Below, in pieces: positions 1-7,559 of a stretch of DNA of 64,000 nt; position 1 is the first letter of the stretch; each line of letters opens with the position of its first letter. Made by a program: the position numbers and the translations under genes. The notes under the pieces are model-generated. The model saw nothing but the letters and a program-made list of their open reading frames with translations. It ran no database searches and was not told the DNA's origin. The DNA is from Pseudomonas sp. Irchel s3b2 (GTDB lineage Bacteria; Pseudomonadota; Gammaproteobacteria; Pseudomonadales; Pseudomonadaceae), in the NCBI RefSeq assembly GCF_900187445.1, contig NZ_FYEB01000006.1, positions 186,001-250,000 on the forward strand, written 5' to 3'.

Positions 1-62
1 GCCGCTTGCACGCCCATTGCGCCGACGCTTCCGGCCATCAACAGCGGCCAGAAGTTACGCAT
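1..62 (-). CDS. N-terminal fragment of an exported protein
   Basis: Only the first 20 codons lie in the window and the rest runs off the left edge. The visible residues are MRNFWPLLMAGSVGAMGVQA, which read as a short signal peptide (one charged residue, hydrophobic core, small residues at the end). The ATG (62-60) overlaps the stop codon of the gene at 55-351 by 8 bases, so the two are probably co-transcribed and translationally coupled. Function cannot be assigned from this fragment. Confidence 0.5.
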   Translation of the reverse strand, partial: MRNFWPLLMAGSVGAMGVQA

Positions 63-351
63 CCTCATTCGTTTCGTCCTCGTCGTCACCACCGCCGAAG
101 GCTTCCATCGGCACCAACCGGTGCTCGCCGGAATCACCGATTATGATCCAGCTCTTCAAGTCAGGATCGAAAGTCGCCGCCGCGATTTGCGCCACGCTGA
201 ACTCCCAGCGCTTGAGCGCCCGACCGTCCATGCATTCGATGTGCAGGTTATCGTCTTCATCGAGGGAGAAATCGAAAGCGTGCAGCCCGTCGATCTCCAG
301 CATGTCGCAGTGTTCGAGGGCTTCGATCAAAGTGTTGGTTACGGCAGTCAT
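55..351 (-). CDS. Small acidic protein, DUF5629-type
   Basis: A 98-residue acidic protein beginning MTAVTNTLIEALEHCDMLEI and ending in a run of Asp and Glu. It looks like the small DUF5629 family of Pseudomonas, which has no known function; this assignment is from memory of the family. No signal peptide or membrane segment is visible, so it should be cytoplasmic. ATG at 351 was chosen because the longer reading frame (to 438) would extend into a REP-like repeat. The ribosome binding site is weak. It overlaps the start of the next gene downstream (62-1) by 8 bases. Confidence 0.6.
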   Translation of the reverse strand: MTAVTNTLIEALEHCDMLEIDGLHAFDFSLDEDDNLHIECMDGRALKRWEFSVAQIAAATFDPDLKSWIIIGDSGEHRLVPMEAFGGGDDEDETNEDA

Positions 352-402
352 GGCAGTCAATCTTTGAATGGGAAAAACGCAATGATAGCTCATCACACCG
401 CA

Positions 403-516
403 ATGATCGTTCCCACGCGCAGCAAAGGAATGCCTCAACGGACGCTCTGCGTTCGGCTGTTGATGCGACGCGGAGCGTCACGGGCTGCATTCCCACGCGG
501 AGCGTGGGAACGATCA
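403..516. repeat. REP-type repeat cluster
   Basis: Two inverted GATCGTTCCCACGC-type ends face each other and enclose a GACGCGGAGCGTC palindrome. The right-hand palindrome TTCCCACGCGGAGCGTGGGAA (490-510) is perfect over its outer bases. This is the layout of the common extragenic REP/REPIN elements of the P. fluorescens group. It lies between two minus-strand genes and may act as a mRNA-stabilising or terminating hairpin. Confidence 0.8.
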
Positions 517-550
517 GTTTCAGCGGACCGAGCCAATCAGTTGTGGGCTG

Positions 551-2131
551 CTAGAGAGCCTCGCGCGATGGCTTGCCATCGACCAGGCGCTGGATGCGCA
601 ACGGATTGCCATTCTTCAGCGCTTCCGGCAGCAGGCTGTCGGGGTAGTTCTGGAAGCACACCGGGCGCAGGAAACGGTCGATGGCCAGGGTGCCCACCGA
701 TGTGCCGCGCGCATCGGAAGTCGCGGGATATGGCCCGCCATGGACCATCGCGTCGCAGACTTCCACGCCGGTTGGATAGCCGTTGAGCAGGATCCGTCCG
801 ACCTTCTGCTCCAGCAATGCCGTCAGCTCTCCAAAGTGCTCGAAGTCCGCCGGTTCACCGATAATGGTTGCTGTCAGTTGTCCGTGCAGACCATTCAACG
901 CGGCACTGAGTTGCGCCTGATCCGCTACTTCGACAAATACCGTGGTCGGACCGAATACTTCTTCTTGCAGCACTTCATCGCCATCGATCAACAGGTTGAC
1001 ATCGGCCTTGAACAGTTGCGGCTGTGCCTGATTGCCTTGCTGTGGACTGCCCGCCAGATGCTCGATCTGCGAATGTGCGAGGAGTTTTTGCAGGCCTTTG
1101 CCATAGCTGTTCAAGGTGCCGGAGTTAAGCATGGTCTGTGCCGGCTGATCACCGATCAATCCGGCCACTTGCTGCATGAATCCACTGAACTGCGGCGAAC
1201 GAATGCCGATCACCAACCCCGGATTGGTACAGAACTGCCCACAACCCTGGACCACCGAAGCCGTGAGGTCACGGGCGATGCTTTCAGCACGAACTTGCAG
1301 CGCTTGAGGCAGCACGATCACCGGGTTGATGCTCGACATCTCGGCAAACACCGGAATCGGCTGCGCACGTGCCGCGGCCATGTCGCACAGCGCACGACCA
1401 CCCTTCAGTGAGCCGGTAAAACCGACCGCCTGAATCGCCAGGTGCTTGACCAGCGCTTCACCCACCCCGCCACCATAGATCATGTTGAACACACCGGCGG
1501 GCATGGCGGTTTTCTCCGCGGCGCGGATCACGGCGTCGGCCACCCACTCGGCGGTTGCCATGTGGCCACTGTGGGCCTTGAACACCACCGGGCAACCGGC
1601 GGCCAATGCCGAAGCGGTGTCGCCGCCTGCCGTGGAAAACGCCAATGGAAAGTTACTCGCGCCAAACACCGCGACCGGCCCGAGGCCGATGCGGTACTGA
1701 CGCAGGTCCGGACGCGGCAATGGCTTGCGCTCAGGCAATGCCCGATCAATCCGCGCCCCATAGAAATCACCGCGCCGCAGCACCTTGGCGAACAAACGCA
1801 TCTGGCCGCTGGTGCGCCCACGCTCACCTTGAATACGGCCGGCCGGCAACGCGGTTTCGCGGCAGACCACGGCAACAAAGTCATCGCCCAGGGCATCCAG
1901 TTCATCGGCAATCGCATCTAGGAATTGCGCGCGTCGTTCAGCGCTCAGGCTGCGATAGGCCGGGTAAGCAACGGCGGCAGCCTTCGCGGCGGCGTCGACT
2001 TCTTCAGGGGTGGCCTGATAGAAATCGTGGGGCAAAGCCTCGCCCGTGCTGGCATCGACGCTCTGGAGTTTGACGGTGCCAGCAGCGCTGCGCTGACCGC
2101 CAATGTAATTGTGACCAAGAATCCGGGTCAT
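551..2131 (-). CDS. 2,5-dioxovalerate (alpha-ketoglutaric semialdehyde) dehydrogenase
   Basis: A 526-residue NAD(P)-dependent aldehyde dehydrogenase of the long KGSADH branch, expected to oxidise alpha-ketoglutaric semialdehyde to 2-oxoglutarate in the last step of non-phosphorylating pentonate breakdown. The NAD-binding loop GFTGSLKGG is at about 237-245, the general-base Glu at 264 (FAEMSSINP) and the catalytic Cys at 301 (GQFCTNPG). ATG 2131 is preceded by AAGGAG at good spacing; the longer frame to 2191 lacks this. It follows the FAH-family gene by 10 bases, so they form one operon. The substrate is inferred from family type and from the neighbouring AraC-type dehydratase. Confidence 0.9.
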   Translation of the reverse strand: MTRILGHNYIGGQRSAAGTVKLQSVDASTGEALPHDFYQATPEEVDAAAKAAAVAYPAYRSLSAERRAQFLDAIADELDALGDDFVAVVCRETALPAGRIQGERGRTSGQMRLFAKVLRRGDFYGARIDRALPERKPLPRPDLRQYRIGLGPVAVFGASNFPLAFSTAGGDTASALAAGCPVVFKAHSGHMATAEWVADAVIRAAEKTAMPAGVFNMIYGGGVGEALVKHLAIQAVGFTGSLKGGRALCDMAAARAQPIPVFAEMSSINPVIVLPQALQVRAESIARDLTASVVQGCGQFCTNPGLVIGIRSPQFSGFMQQVAGLIGDQPAQTMLNSGTLNSYGKGLQKLLAHSQIEHLAGSPQQGNQAQPQLFKADVNLLIDGDEVLQEEVFGPTTVFVEVADQAQLSAALNGLHGQLTATIIGEPADFEHFGELTALLEQKVGRILLNGYPTGVEVCDAMVHGGPYPATSDARGTSVGTLAIDRFLRPVCFQNYPDSLLPEALKNGNPLRIQRLVDGKPSREAL

Positions 2132-2141
2132 GGGTGTCTCC

Positions 2142-3134
2142 TTAAAGTGTGCCGACGGTGCCGGGTTCAAACGCCGCTTCAACCGGTGCAATGCCGTTGA
2201 TCAAGGGCGCGCCGAACTCGGCCTGGCTGATCTCGAACACATCACCCGGTTGGGTGCGGATGCCGTCAGCGAAAGACAGGGTCGCGGTGCCGAAGAAGTG
2301 AATATGCACGTCTCCGGGGCTCAGGAACTGGCTGTACTTGAAATGGTGGTACTCGAGGTTTTCCAGGCTGTGGCACATGTTCGCTTCGCCACTGAGGAAT
2401 TCGTTCTGCCACAGCACTTCACCATCGCGCAGGATGCGGCTGGTGCCTGCCAGATGCTGGGGCAATTCGCCGACCCGAAGCTCCGGGCCATAACTGCAAC
2501 TGCGCAATTTCGAATGGGCCAGATAAAGGTAATTCTTGCGCTCCATCACATGATCGGAGAACTCGTTGCCCACCGCGAAACCGAGGCGATACGGTTTGCC
2601 GTCGTGGCCGATTACATAGAGACCGCTGAGTTCGGGTTCCTCCCCGGCATCTTCGGCGAACGGCGGCAGCGGGAACGGTTGGCCCGGTCGCACAACGATG
2701 CTGCCGTCGCCCTTGTAGAACCACTCCGGTTGCACGCCGGCTTGGCCGCTCGCGGGTTTACCGCCCTCCACGCCCCACTTGAAGATGCGCATGGTGTCGG
2801 TCATGGCGGTTTCGTCGCCGACCTGCTGATGCATTTTGTCCCGGGCCGAAGCGCTGCCCAGATGGGTCAAGCCGGTGCCGCTGACCAGCATGTGCGCGGG
2901 GTCCGGGTGATCCAGCGGTGGGAGGATTTGCAGATTGGCCAGCAGCGCTGAATAGTCGTGGCTGATGCCCAACCCCAGGGTTTGAACCTGTTGCTCAAGA
3001 TTGACGCCCGCCTCGATCGCCGCCAGCGCCAGATCCCGCACCGAGCGCGCATCCTGCACTTCGCGCACCAGGCCGTCCTCGACCACGCCGACGCGGCGTT
3101 CGCCGTTACTCAATTCGAACTGAACTAAACGCAT
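2142..3134 (-). CDS. FAH-superfamily AraD1/GguC-like protein, probable 2-keto-3-deoxypentonate dehydratase
   Basis: A 330-residue fumarylacetoacetate-hydrolase-fold protein of the AraD1/GguC type. The C-terminal half carries the fold's typical segments (SGTGLTHLGSASARDKMH near 85-102, then GFAVGNEFSDHVMERKN and the GDVHIHFFGTATLS stretch). In this context it most likely converts 2-keto-3-deoxy-arabonate (or -xylonate) to alpha-ketoglutaric semialdehyde, replacing the usual DHDPS-family AraD, which is absent here. The MFS gene lies upstream on the same strand and the semialdehyde dehydrogenase follows after 10 bases. The family call is firm; the exact reaction is inference from context. Confidence 0.8.
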   Translation of the reverse strand: MRLVQFELSNGERRVGVVEDGLVREVQDARSVRDLALAAIEAGVNLEQQVQTLGLGISHDYSALLANLQILPPLDHPDPAHMLVSGTGLTHLGSASARDKMHQQVGDETAMTDTMRIFKWGVEGGKPASGQAGVQPEWFYKGDGSIVVRPGQPFPLPPFAEDAGEEPELSGLYVIGHDGKPYRLGFAVGNEFSDHVMERKNYLYLAHSKLRSCSYGPELRVGELPQHLAGTSRILRDGEVLWQNEFLSGEANMCHSLENLEYHHFKYSQFLSPGDVHIHFFGTATLSFADGIRTQPGDVFEISQAEFGAPLINGIAPVEAAFEPGTVGTL

Positions 3135-3177
3135 GATTTTCTCCTGTTAACGCAAAACTTCAAAACAACGCAGGACC

Positions 3178-3273
3178 AATGTGGGACCGGGCTTGCTCGC
3201 GAAGAGGCCATCACATTCAACATCACTGGTGACTGACACGACGCCTTCGCGAGCACGCCCGCTCCCACATTTG
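3178..3273. repeat. REP-like inverted repeat between operon genes
   Basis: Two inverted arms (3178-3206 and 3244-3273) share AATGTGGGA and GGGCTTGCTCGCGAAG in opposite orientation. This is the paired REP (REPIN-like) arrangement. It sits between the FAH gene and the MFS gene of the same strand, where it may shape relative mRNA levels. Confidence 0.75.
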
Positions 3274-3286
3274 AATTGTGTTGACC

Positions 3287-4609
3287 TCAGATACGGGTAG
3301 CCCCACGCGCACTGGCCGCAAACTCATCGGCCGGCAGCACATGCTTACGCTCCAGCAGCCGATAAACCACACCCGTCAGCACCAGGCCGAACACCATCAC
3401 GCAAGACAAGAAGTACAACCCCGACGCCAGATTGCCGGTGTATTCCTTCAGCGCACCGATCACGAACGGACCGATGTAGCCACCGAGGTTGCCCACCGAG
3501 TTGATCAACGCGATCCCCGCCGCGGCACTGGCGCCGGCGAAGAAGCGACCCGGCAAGGTCCAGAACACCGCAGTGCAGGAAAACAGCGCGAACGCCACCA
3601 GGCACAGCGCCGCCAATTGCAGCACCGGCACCGTCAGCCAGGCGCTGAGGAACAGACCGATGGCGCCCAACACATACAGCACCGCCAAATGACCGTAGCG
3701 ATCATTCAAGCGATCGGAACTGCGCGGAATAATCAGCAAACCGATGATCCCGAAGATGTACGGCACCGATGACACGAAACCGGTCACCAGATCAGTACCA
3801 CCGAACTGCTTGATCAACGTCGGCAACCACAAACCAAGACCGTAGATGCTCAGGGTCACCGGTAGATAGAACAGCGCCAGCAGCAACACGCGTTTGTCCT
3901 TCAGTGCATGCAGCGGATTGCCGTGGCGAGTCTGGCCGTATTGTTCCAGGTCCTTTTTCAGCTCGCCGGTTAGCCAGTCTTTCTCAGACTGGTCCATCCA
4001 CTTCACTTGTTGCGGACCATCCGGCAAGTAACGCAGTACCGACCAGGTCAGCAGGATCGCGGGTGTACCGATGACGATGAACAGCCACTGCCAGCCGTGC
4101 AGCCCAAGAATCCCGTCCATGCCGAGCAAACCGCCGGACACCGGGCCGGTGATCATCATCGCGATGGGTTGGGAAAGGATGAACAACCCGAGGATCTTGC
4201 CGCGATGGCGGATCGGGAACCATTGGGTGATGTAGTACAGAACGCCCGGGAAGAACCCGGCTTCGGCCGCACCGAGCAGAAAGCGCATTACATAGAAGCT
4301 GTTCGGTCCCTGGACGAACGCCATGCCGATGGTGATGGCGCCCCAGGTGACCATGATCCGCGCGAACCAGCGCCGGGCGCCGAAGCGGTCGAGCATCAGG
4401 TTGCTGGGGATTTCCAGCAGGAAATAGCCAATGAAGAACAGCCCGGCACCCAGGCCGTAAGCCGCGTCGCCCAGACCGATGTCAGCGCCCATGTGCAGCT
4501 TGGCGAAACCTACCGCGGAGCGATCCACATAGGCGATCAGGTACAGCAGGATCAGGAAGGGAATCAGTTTCAGCGTGATGCGGCGAATAAGCCGCAGTTC
4601 CTGGCTCAT
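3287..4609 (-). CDS. MFS transporter, anion:cation symporter family (sugar acid uptake)
   Basis: A 440-residue inner-membrane permease with about 12 hydrophobic segments. The N-terminus (LIAYVDRSAVGFAKLHMG) and the loop after helix 2 (LMLDRFGARRWFARIM) are typical of the ACS branch of the major facilitator superfamily, which imports organic anions such as tartrate, galactonate and related sugar acids. It is the first gene of the minus-strand operon that also encodes the FAH protein and the semialdehyde dehydrogenase, and it is divergent from the AraC-type dehydratase. The likely cargo is therefore L-arabonate or a related C5 acid. An A-rich Crc-type motif lies just upstream of its ribosome binding site. 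Confidence 0.85.
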   Translation of the reverse strand: MSQELRLIRRITLKLIPFLILLYLIAYVDRSAVGFAKLHMGADIGLGDAAYGLGAGLFFIGYFLLEIPSNLMLDRFGARRWFARIMVTWGAITIGMAFVQGPNSFYVMRFLLGAAEAGFFPGVLYYITQWFPIRHRGKILGLFILSQPIAMMITGPVSGGLLGMDGILGLHGWQWLFIVIGTPAILLTWSVLRYLPDGPQQVKWMDQSEKDWLTGELKKDLEQYGQTRHGNPLHALKDKRVLLLALFYLPVTLSIYGLGLWLPTLIKQFGGTDLVTGFVSSVPYIFGIIGLLIIPRSSDRLNDRYGHLAVLYVLGAIGLFLSAWLTVPVLQLAALCLVAFALFSCTAVFWTLPGRFFAGASAAAGIALINSVGNLGGYIGPFVIGALKEYTGNLASGLYFLSCVMVFGLVLTGVVYRLLERKHVLPADEFAASARGATRI

Positions 4610-4623
4610 GAGTTCGGTCTCCG

Positions 4624-4637
4624 ATTGTTGTTGTTAT
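4624..4637 (-). promoter_or_regulatory. Hfq/Crc-type CA motif
   Basis: On the minus strand this reads ATAACAACAACAAT, which contains the AANAANAA signature. It lies about 15 bases upstream of the MFS start at 4609, directly before the GGAG ribosome binding site, where Hfq/Crc is known to block translation of catabolic genes in Pseudomonas. Confidence 0.55.
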
Positions 4638-4701
4638 AGAACCTCGGGGGACGCCTCTCGCAGAAAACCGCCAGGGCCATCCCTCCGTTGAAAACGACTA
4701 T

Positions 4702-4714
4702 ATAGTAATACTAT
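4702..4714. promoter_or_regulatory. Operator palindrome 1 for the arabonate-cluster GntR regulator
   Basis: ATAGTAATACTAT is a perfect 6+1+6 palindrome in the divergent region between the MFS gene (start 4609) and the dehydratase (start 4803). A related copy lies at 4777-4789. Such TNGTAT-N-AC boxes are typical of FadR-subfamily GntR regulators, and one is encoded nearby at 6724. Confidence 0.65.
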
Positions 4715-4776
4715 TTAACCAACAACACTTCCAAACAGCCGAAATTGCGCTTATGTTACGCCGTAGTCCGAACAAT

Positions 4777-4789
4777 ATAGTCATACAAT
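4777..4789. promoter_or_regulatory. Operator palindrome 2 for the arabonate-cluster GntR regulator
   Basis: Read on the minus strand the site is ATTGTATGACTAT, matching the reverse reading of site 1 (ATAGTATTACTAT) at 11 of 13 positions. It ends 13 bases before the ATG of the dehydratase, so a bound repressor would block its expression. Confidence 0.6.
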
Positions 4790-4802
4790 AAGAGAATCGA
4801 TC

Positions 4803-6539
4803 ATGTCTGATAAGAAACCCACCCTGCGCTCCGCCCAATGGTTTGGCACCGCCGACAAGAACGGCTTCATGTACCGCAGCTGGATGAAGAATCAGGGCAT
4901 CGCCGACCATCAGTTCCACGGCAAGCCGATCATCGGCATCTGCAATACCTGGTCGGAACTGACCCCGTGCAACGCGCATTTCCGGCAGATTGCCGAGCAC
5001 GTCAAGCGTGGGGTGATCGAAGCCGGCGGCTTTCCGGTGGAATTCCCGGTGTTCTCCAACGGCGAATCGAACCTGCGCCCCACCGCCATGCTCACCCGCA
5101 ACCTGGCGAGCATGGACGTCGAGGAAGCGATTCGCGGTAACCCGATCGATGGCGTGGTGCTGCTCACCGGTTGCGACAAAACCACCCCGGCGCTGCTGAT
5201 GGGCGCCGCCAGTTGCGACGTGCCGGCGATTGTCGTCACCGGCGGGCCGATGCTTAACGGTAAACACAAGGGCCAGGACATCGGCTCGGGCACAGTGGTC
5301 TGGCAGCTCAGCGAACAGGTCAAGGCGGGCACCATCACCATCGATGATTTCCTCGCGGCCGAGGGCGGCATGTCACGCTCGGCCGGTACCTGCAACACCA
5401 TGGGCACGGCCTCGACCATGGCCTGCATGGCCGAAGCGCTCGGCACTTCCCTGCCCCACAACGCGGCGATTCCGGCGGTCGATGCGCGCCGTTATGTGTT
5501 GGCGCACATGTCCGGCATGCGCGCGGTAGAGATGGTGCGCGAAGATTTGAAACTGTCGAAAATCCTCACCAAGGAAGCCTTCGAAAACGCCATCCGTGTG
5601 AACGCTGCTATCGGCGGTTCGACCAACGCGGTGATCCACTTGAAAGCCATCGCCGGGCGCATCGGTGTCGAGCTGGACCTGGATGACTGGACCCGCATCG
5701 GTCGCGGCATGCCGACTATCGTCGACCTGCAACCCTCCGGGCGCTTTCTGATGGAAGAGTTCTACTACGCCGGCGGTTTGCCCGCGGTGCTGCGTCGCCT
5801 CGGCGAAGCCAACCTGATTCCGAACCCGAATGCCCTCACCGTCAATGGCAAAACCATCGGCGAGAACACCAAGGACGCACCAATCTACGGCCAGGACGAA
5901 GTGATCCGCACCCTCGACAACCCGATCCGCGCCGACGGCGGCATCTGCGTGTTGCGCGGCAATCTGGCGCCACTCGGTGCGGTGCTCAAACCCTCAGCCG
6001 CGAGTGCCGGGCTGATGCAACACCGTGGCCGTGCGGTGGTGTTCGAAAACTTCGACATGTACAAGGCGCGGATCAACGATCCGGAACTGGACGTGGATGC
6101 CGACTCGATTCTGGTGATGAAAAACTGCGGACCGAAGGGTTATCCGGGCATGGCCGAAGTCGGCAACATGGGGTTGCCGGCCAAGCTGCTGGCCCAGGGC
6201 GTAACCGACATGGTGCGGATTTCCGACGCCCGCATGAGCGGCACTGCGTATGGCACTGTTGTTCTGCATGTGGCACCGGAAGCCGCAGCCGGCGGGCCTT
6301 TGGCGGCGGTGAAGGAAGGCGACTGGATCGAGCTCGATTGCGCCAACGGGCGGTTGCACCTGGACATTCCGGATGCGGAGCTGGCGGCGCGCATGGCGGA
6401 TCTGCAACCGCCACAGCAGTTGATCGTGGGCGGTTATCGCCAGCTGTACATCGACCATGTGCTGCAGGCGGATCAGGGTTGCGACTTTGACTTCCTGGTT
6501 GGGTGCCGAGGGGCCGAGGTGCCGCGTCACTCTCACTGA
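4803..6539 (+). CDS. araC: L-arabinonate dehydratase (IlvD/Edd family)
   Basis: A 578-residue Fe-S dehydratase of the pentonate branch of the IlvD/Edd family, expected to convert L-arabonate to 2-keto-3-deoxy-L-arabonate in the cytoplasm. Cys56, Cys124 and Cys197 sit where the characterised Rhizobium enzyme has its three cluster ligands, and Lys126 of the GCDKTT motif matches the carbamylated Mg-binding lysine. Length matches that enzyme (about 579). It is divergent from the MFS-FAH-ALDH operon and shares two operator palindromes with it. No arabinose dehydrogenase or lactonase is present, so the pathway here seems to start from the acid. Xylonate is a possible alternative substrate. Confidence 0.88.
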   Translation: MSDKKPTLRSAQWFGTADKNGFMYRSWMKNQGIADHQFHGKPIIGICNTWSELTPCNAHFRQIAEHVKRGVIEAGGFPVEFPVFSNGESNLRPTAMLTRNLASMDVEEAIRGNPIDGVVLLTGCDKTTPALLMGAASCDVPAIVVTGGPMLNGKHKGQDIGSGTVVWQLSEQVKAGTITIDDFLAAEGGMSRSAGTCNTMGTASTMACMAEALGTSLPHNAAIPAVDARRYVLAHMSGMRAVEMVREDLKLSKILTKEAFENAIRVNAAIGGSTNAVIHLKAIAGRIGVELDLDDWTRIGRGMPTIVDLQPSGRFLMEEFYYAGGLPAVLRRLGEANLIPNPNALTVNGKTIGENTKDAPIYGQDEVIRTLDNPIRADGGICVLRGNLAPLGAVLKPSAASAGLMQHRGRAVVFENFDMYKARINDPELDVDADSILVMKNCGPKGYPGMAEVGNMGLPAKLLAQGVTDMVRISDARMSGTAYGTVVLHVAPEAAAGGPLAAVKEGDWIELDCANGRLHLDIPDAELAARMADLQPPQQLIVGGYRQLYIDHVLQADQGCDFDFLVGCRGAEVPRHSH

Positions 6540-6552
6540 CATCATCACCTCC

Positions 6553-6644
6553 CTGTAGGAGCTGGCTTGCCAGCGAAAGCGGATAGTCAGTCGACATCAA
6601 TGTTGGCTGTGCCGCCATCTTCGCTGGCAAGCCAGCTCCTACAG
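6553..6644. repeat. REPIN-like inverted repeat
   Basis: CTGTAGGAGCTGGCTTGCCAGCGAA at the left (6553-6577) is repeated in inverted orientation at the right (6620-6644), with about 40 bases between. Each arm also holds a small palindrome (GCTGGCTTGCCAGC). This is the paired REP architecture mobilised by RAYT proteins; no RAYT gene is in the window. Confidence 0.85.
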
Positions 6645-6723
6645 TGTCTTATCCCTGCCTCAAGATTGCGCCGTGCCTGCTATCATGCGCGGCACCCCAT
6701 CGTTCAGGATCGCGCCGTTCCCC

Positions 6724-7443
6724 ATGGATTACCGCAAACCCTCCGACCGCAAAAGCATGCATTCGCGCATCGTCCAGGAACTGGGCATGCAGATCGTCTC
6801 GGGACGGTTCAAACCGGACGACAAACTCCCCGCCGAAGCCCTGTTGTGCGAGGAGTACGCAGTCAGCCGGCCGGTGCTGCGCGAAGCCACTCGCGTATTG
6901 GTCGCCAAGGGCCTGGTGTATTCCCGTCCGCGGGTCGGCACGGTGGTCAAGCAGCGCAAGGAATGGCACATGCTCGACCCGGATGTGCTGCACTGGCTGA
7001 TGCAAAGTAGTCCACAAAATGAATTCTTTGATCTGTTGACCAGCGTGCGCAGCATCATCGAACCAGCCGCCGCCGCGTTGGCTGCACAGTTCGCCACTGA
7101 TGACGACATTGCTTCCATCGGTGAAGCCTACCAACGCATGGAAGCGGCGCCGACCCCGGAAGCCTTGCTGCAACCGGATCTGGATTTTCACAGCCGGATC
7201 GCCGACGCAACCCACAACGACTTGCTGGCGAACCTGTGCAACATGCTGTCGGTGGCGATTGCCGAAGCGTTGAAGCACTCCAACCAACGACCGAATCTGC
7301 ATGAACTGGCGCTGCCACGGCACAAGGCGATCCTGACTGCTATCGAGAATCGTGATGCGTTGGGCGCGCGGCATGCGACGCTGGTGCAGTTGGATGATGC
7401 GCGTAGTGCGCTGAATGCGGTGCTGGGTACCGATTTGTCATAA
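6724..7443 (+). CDS. GntR-family (FadR subfamily) transcriptional regulator
   Basis: A 239-residue regulator with an N-terminal winged helix (about 8-75; PAEALLCEEYAVSRPVLREATRVL is the recognition region and GLVYSRPRVGTVV the wing) and a C-terminal all-helical FCD ligand domain with the usual His residues (DLDFHSRIADATHN). ATG 6724 begins the conserved region; the frame runs back to 6673 but the extra residues look non-coding. It follows the dehydratase, separated by a REPIN, and probably represses the arabonate genes through the palindromes at 4702 and 4777, with the sugar acid or a keto-deoxy intermediate as inducer (inference). Confidence 0.85.
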   Translation: MDYRKPSDRKSMHSRIVQELGMQIVSGRFKPDDKLPAEALLCEEYAVSRPVLREATRVLVAKGLVYSRPRVGTVVKQRKEWHMLDPDVLHWLMQSSPQNEFFDLLTSVRSIIEPAAAALAAQFATDDDIASIGEAYQRMEAAPTPEALLQPDLDFHSRIADATHNDLLANLCNMLSVAIAEALKHSNQRPNLHELALPRHKAILTAIENRDALGARHATLVQLDDARSALNAVLGTDLS

Positions 7444-7454
7444 AACGCAGTACC

Positions 7455-7507
7455 TGATCGTTCCCATGCTCCGCGTGGGAATGATCAGGCTGCGATATTT
7501 TGATCTT
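7455..7507. repeat. REP palindrome plus CTGCGAT-type element
   Basis: A single REP unit of the GATCGTTCCCAYGC type (7455-7487, near-palindromic) is followed by CTGCGATATTTTGATCTT (7490-7507). The second motif recurs near 14417, 14622 and 48558-48612, so it is a dispersed extragenic repeat of this genome. Confidence 0.7.
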
Positions 7508-7514
7508 CGAATAA

Positions 7515-7543
7515 AAAAAGCCGCAACCAAGGTTGCGGCTTTT
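7515..7543. terminator. Bidirectional intrinsic terminator
   Basis: AAAAGCCGCAACC-AAGG-TTGCGGCTTTT forms a 9-10 bp GC-rich stem flanked by A-runs and T-runs on opposite sides. It can terminate both the regulator ending at 7443 (+) and the RND gene ending at 7560 (-). Confidence 0.9.
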
Positions 7544-7559
7544 CTGTTCCTGCCCGGGA

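Noticed and set aside
2130..2951. Long open frame on the plus strand opposite the FAH gene (273 codons)
   Set aside because: It mirrors a well-supported minus-strand gene; composition (His, Gln and Arg rich, no domain) is that of antisense frames in GC-rich DNA.
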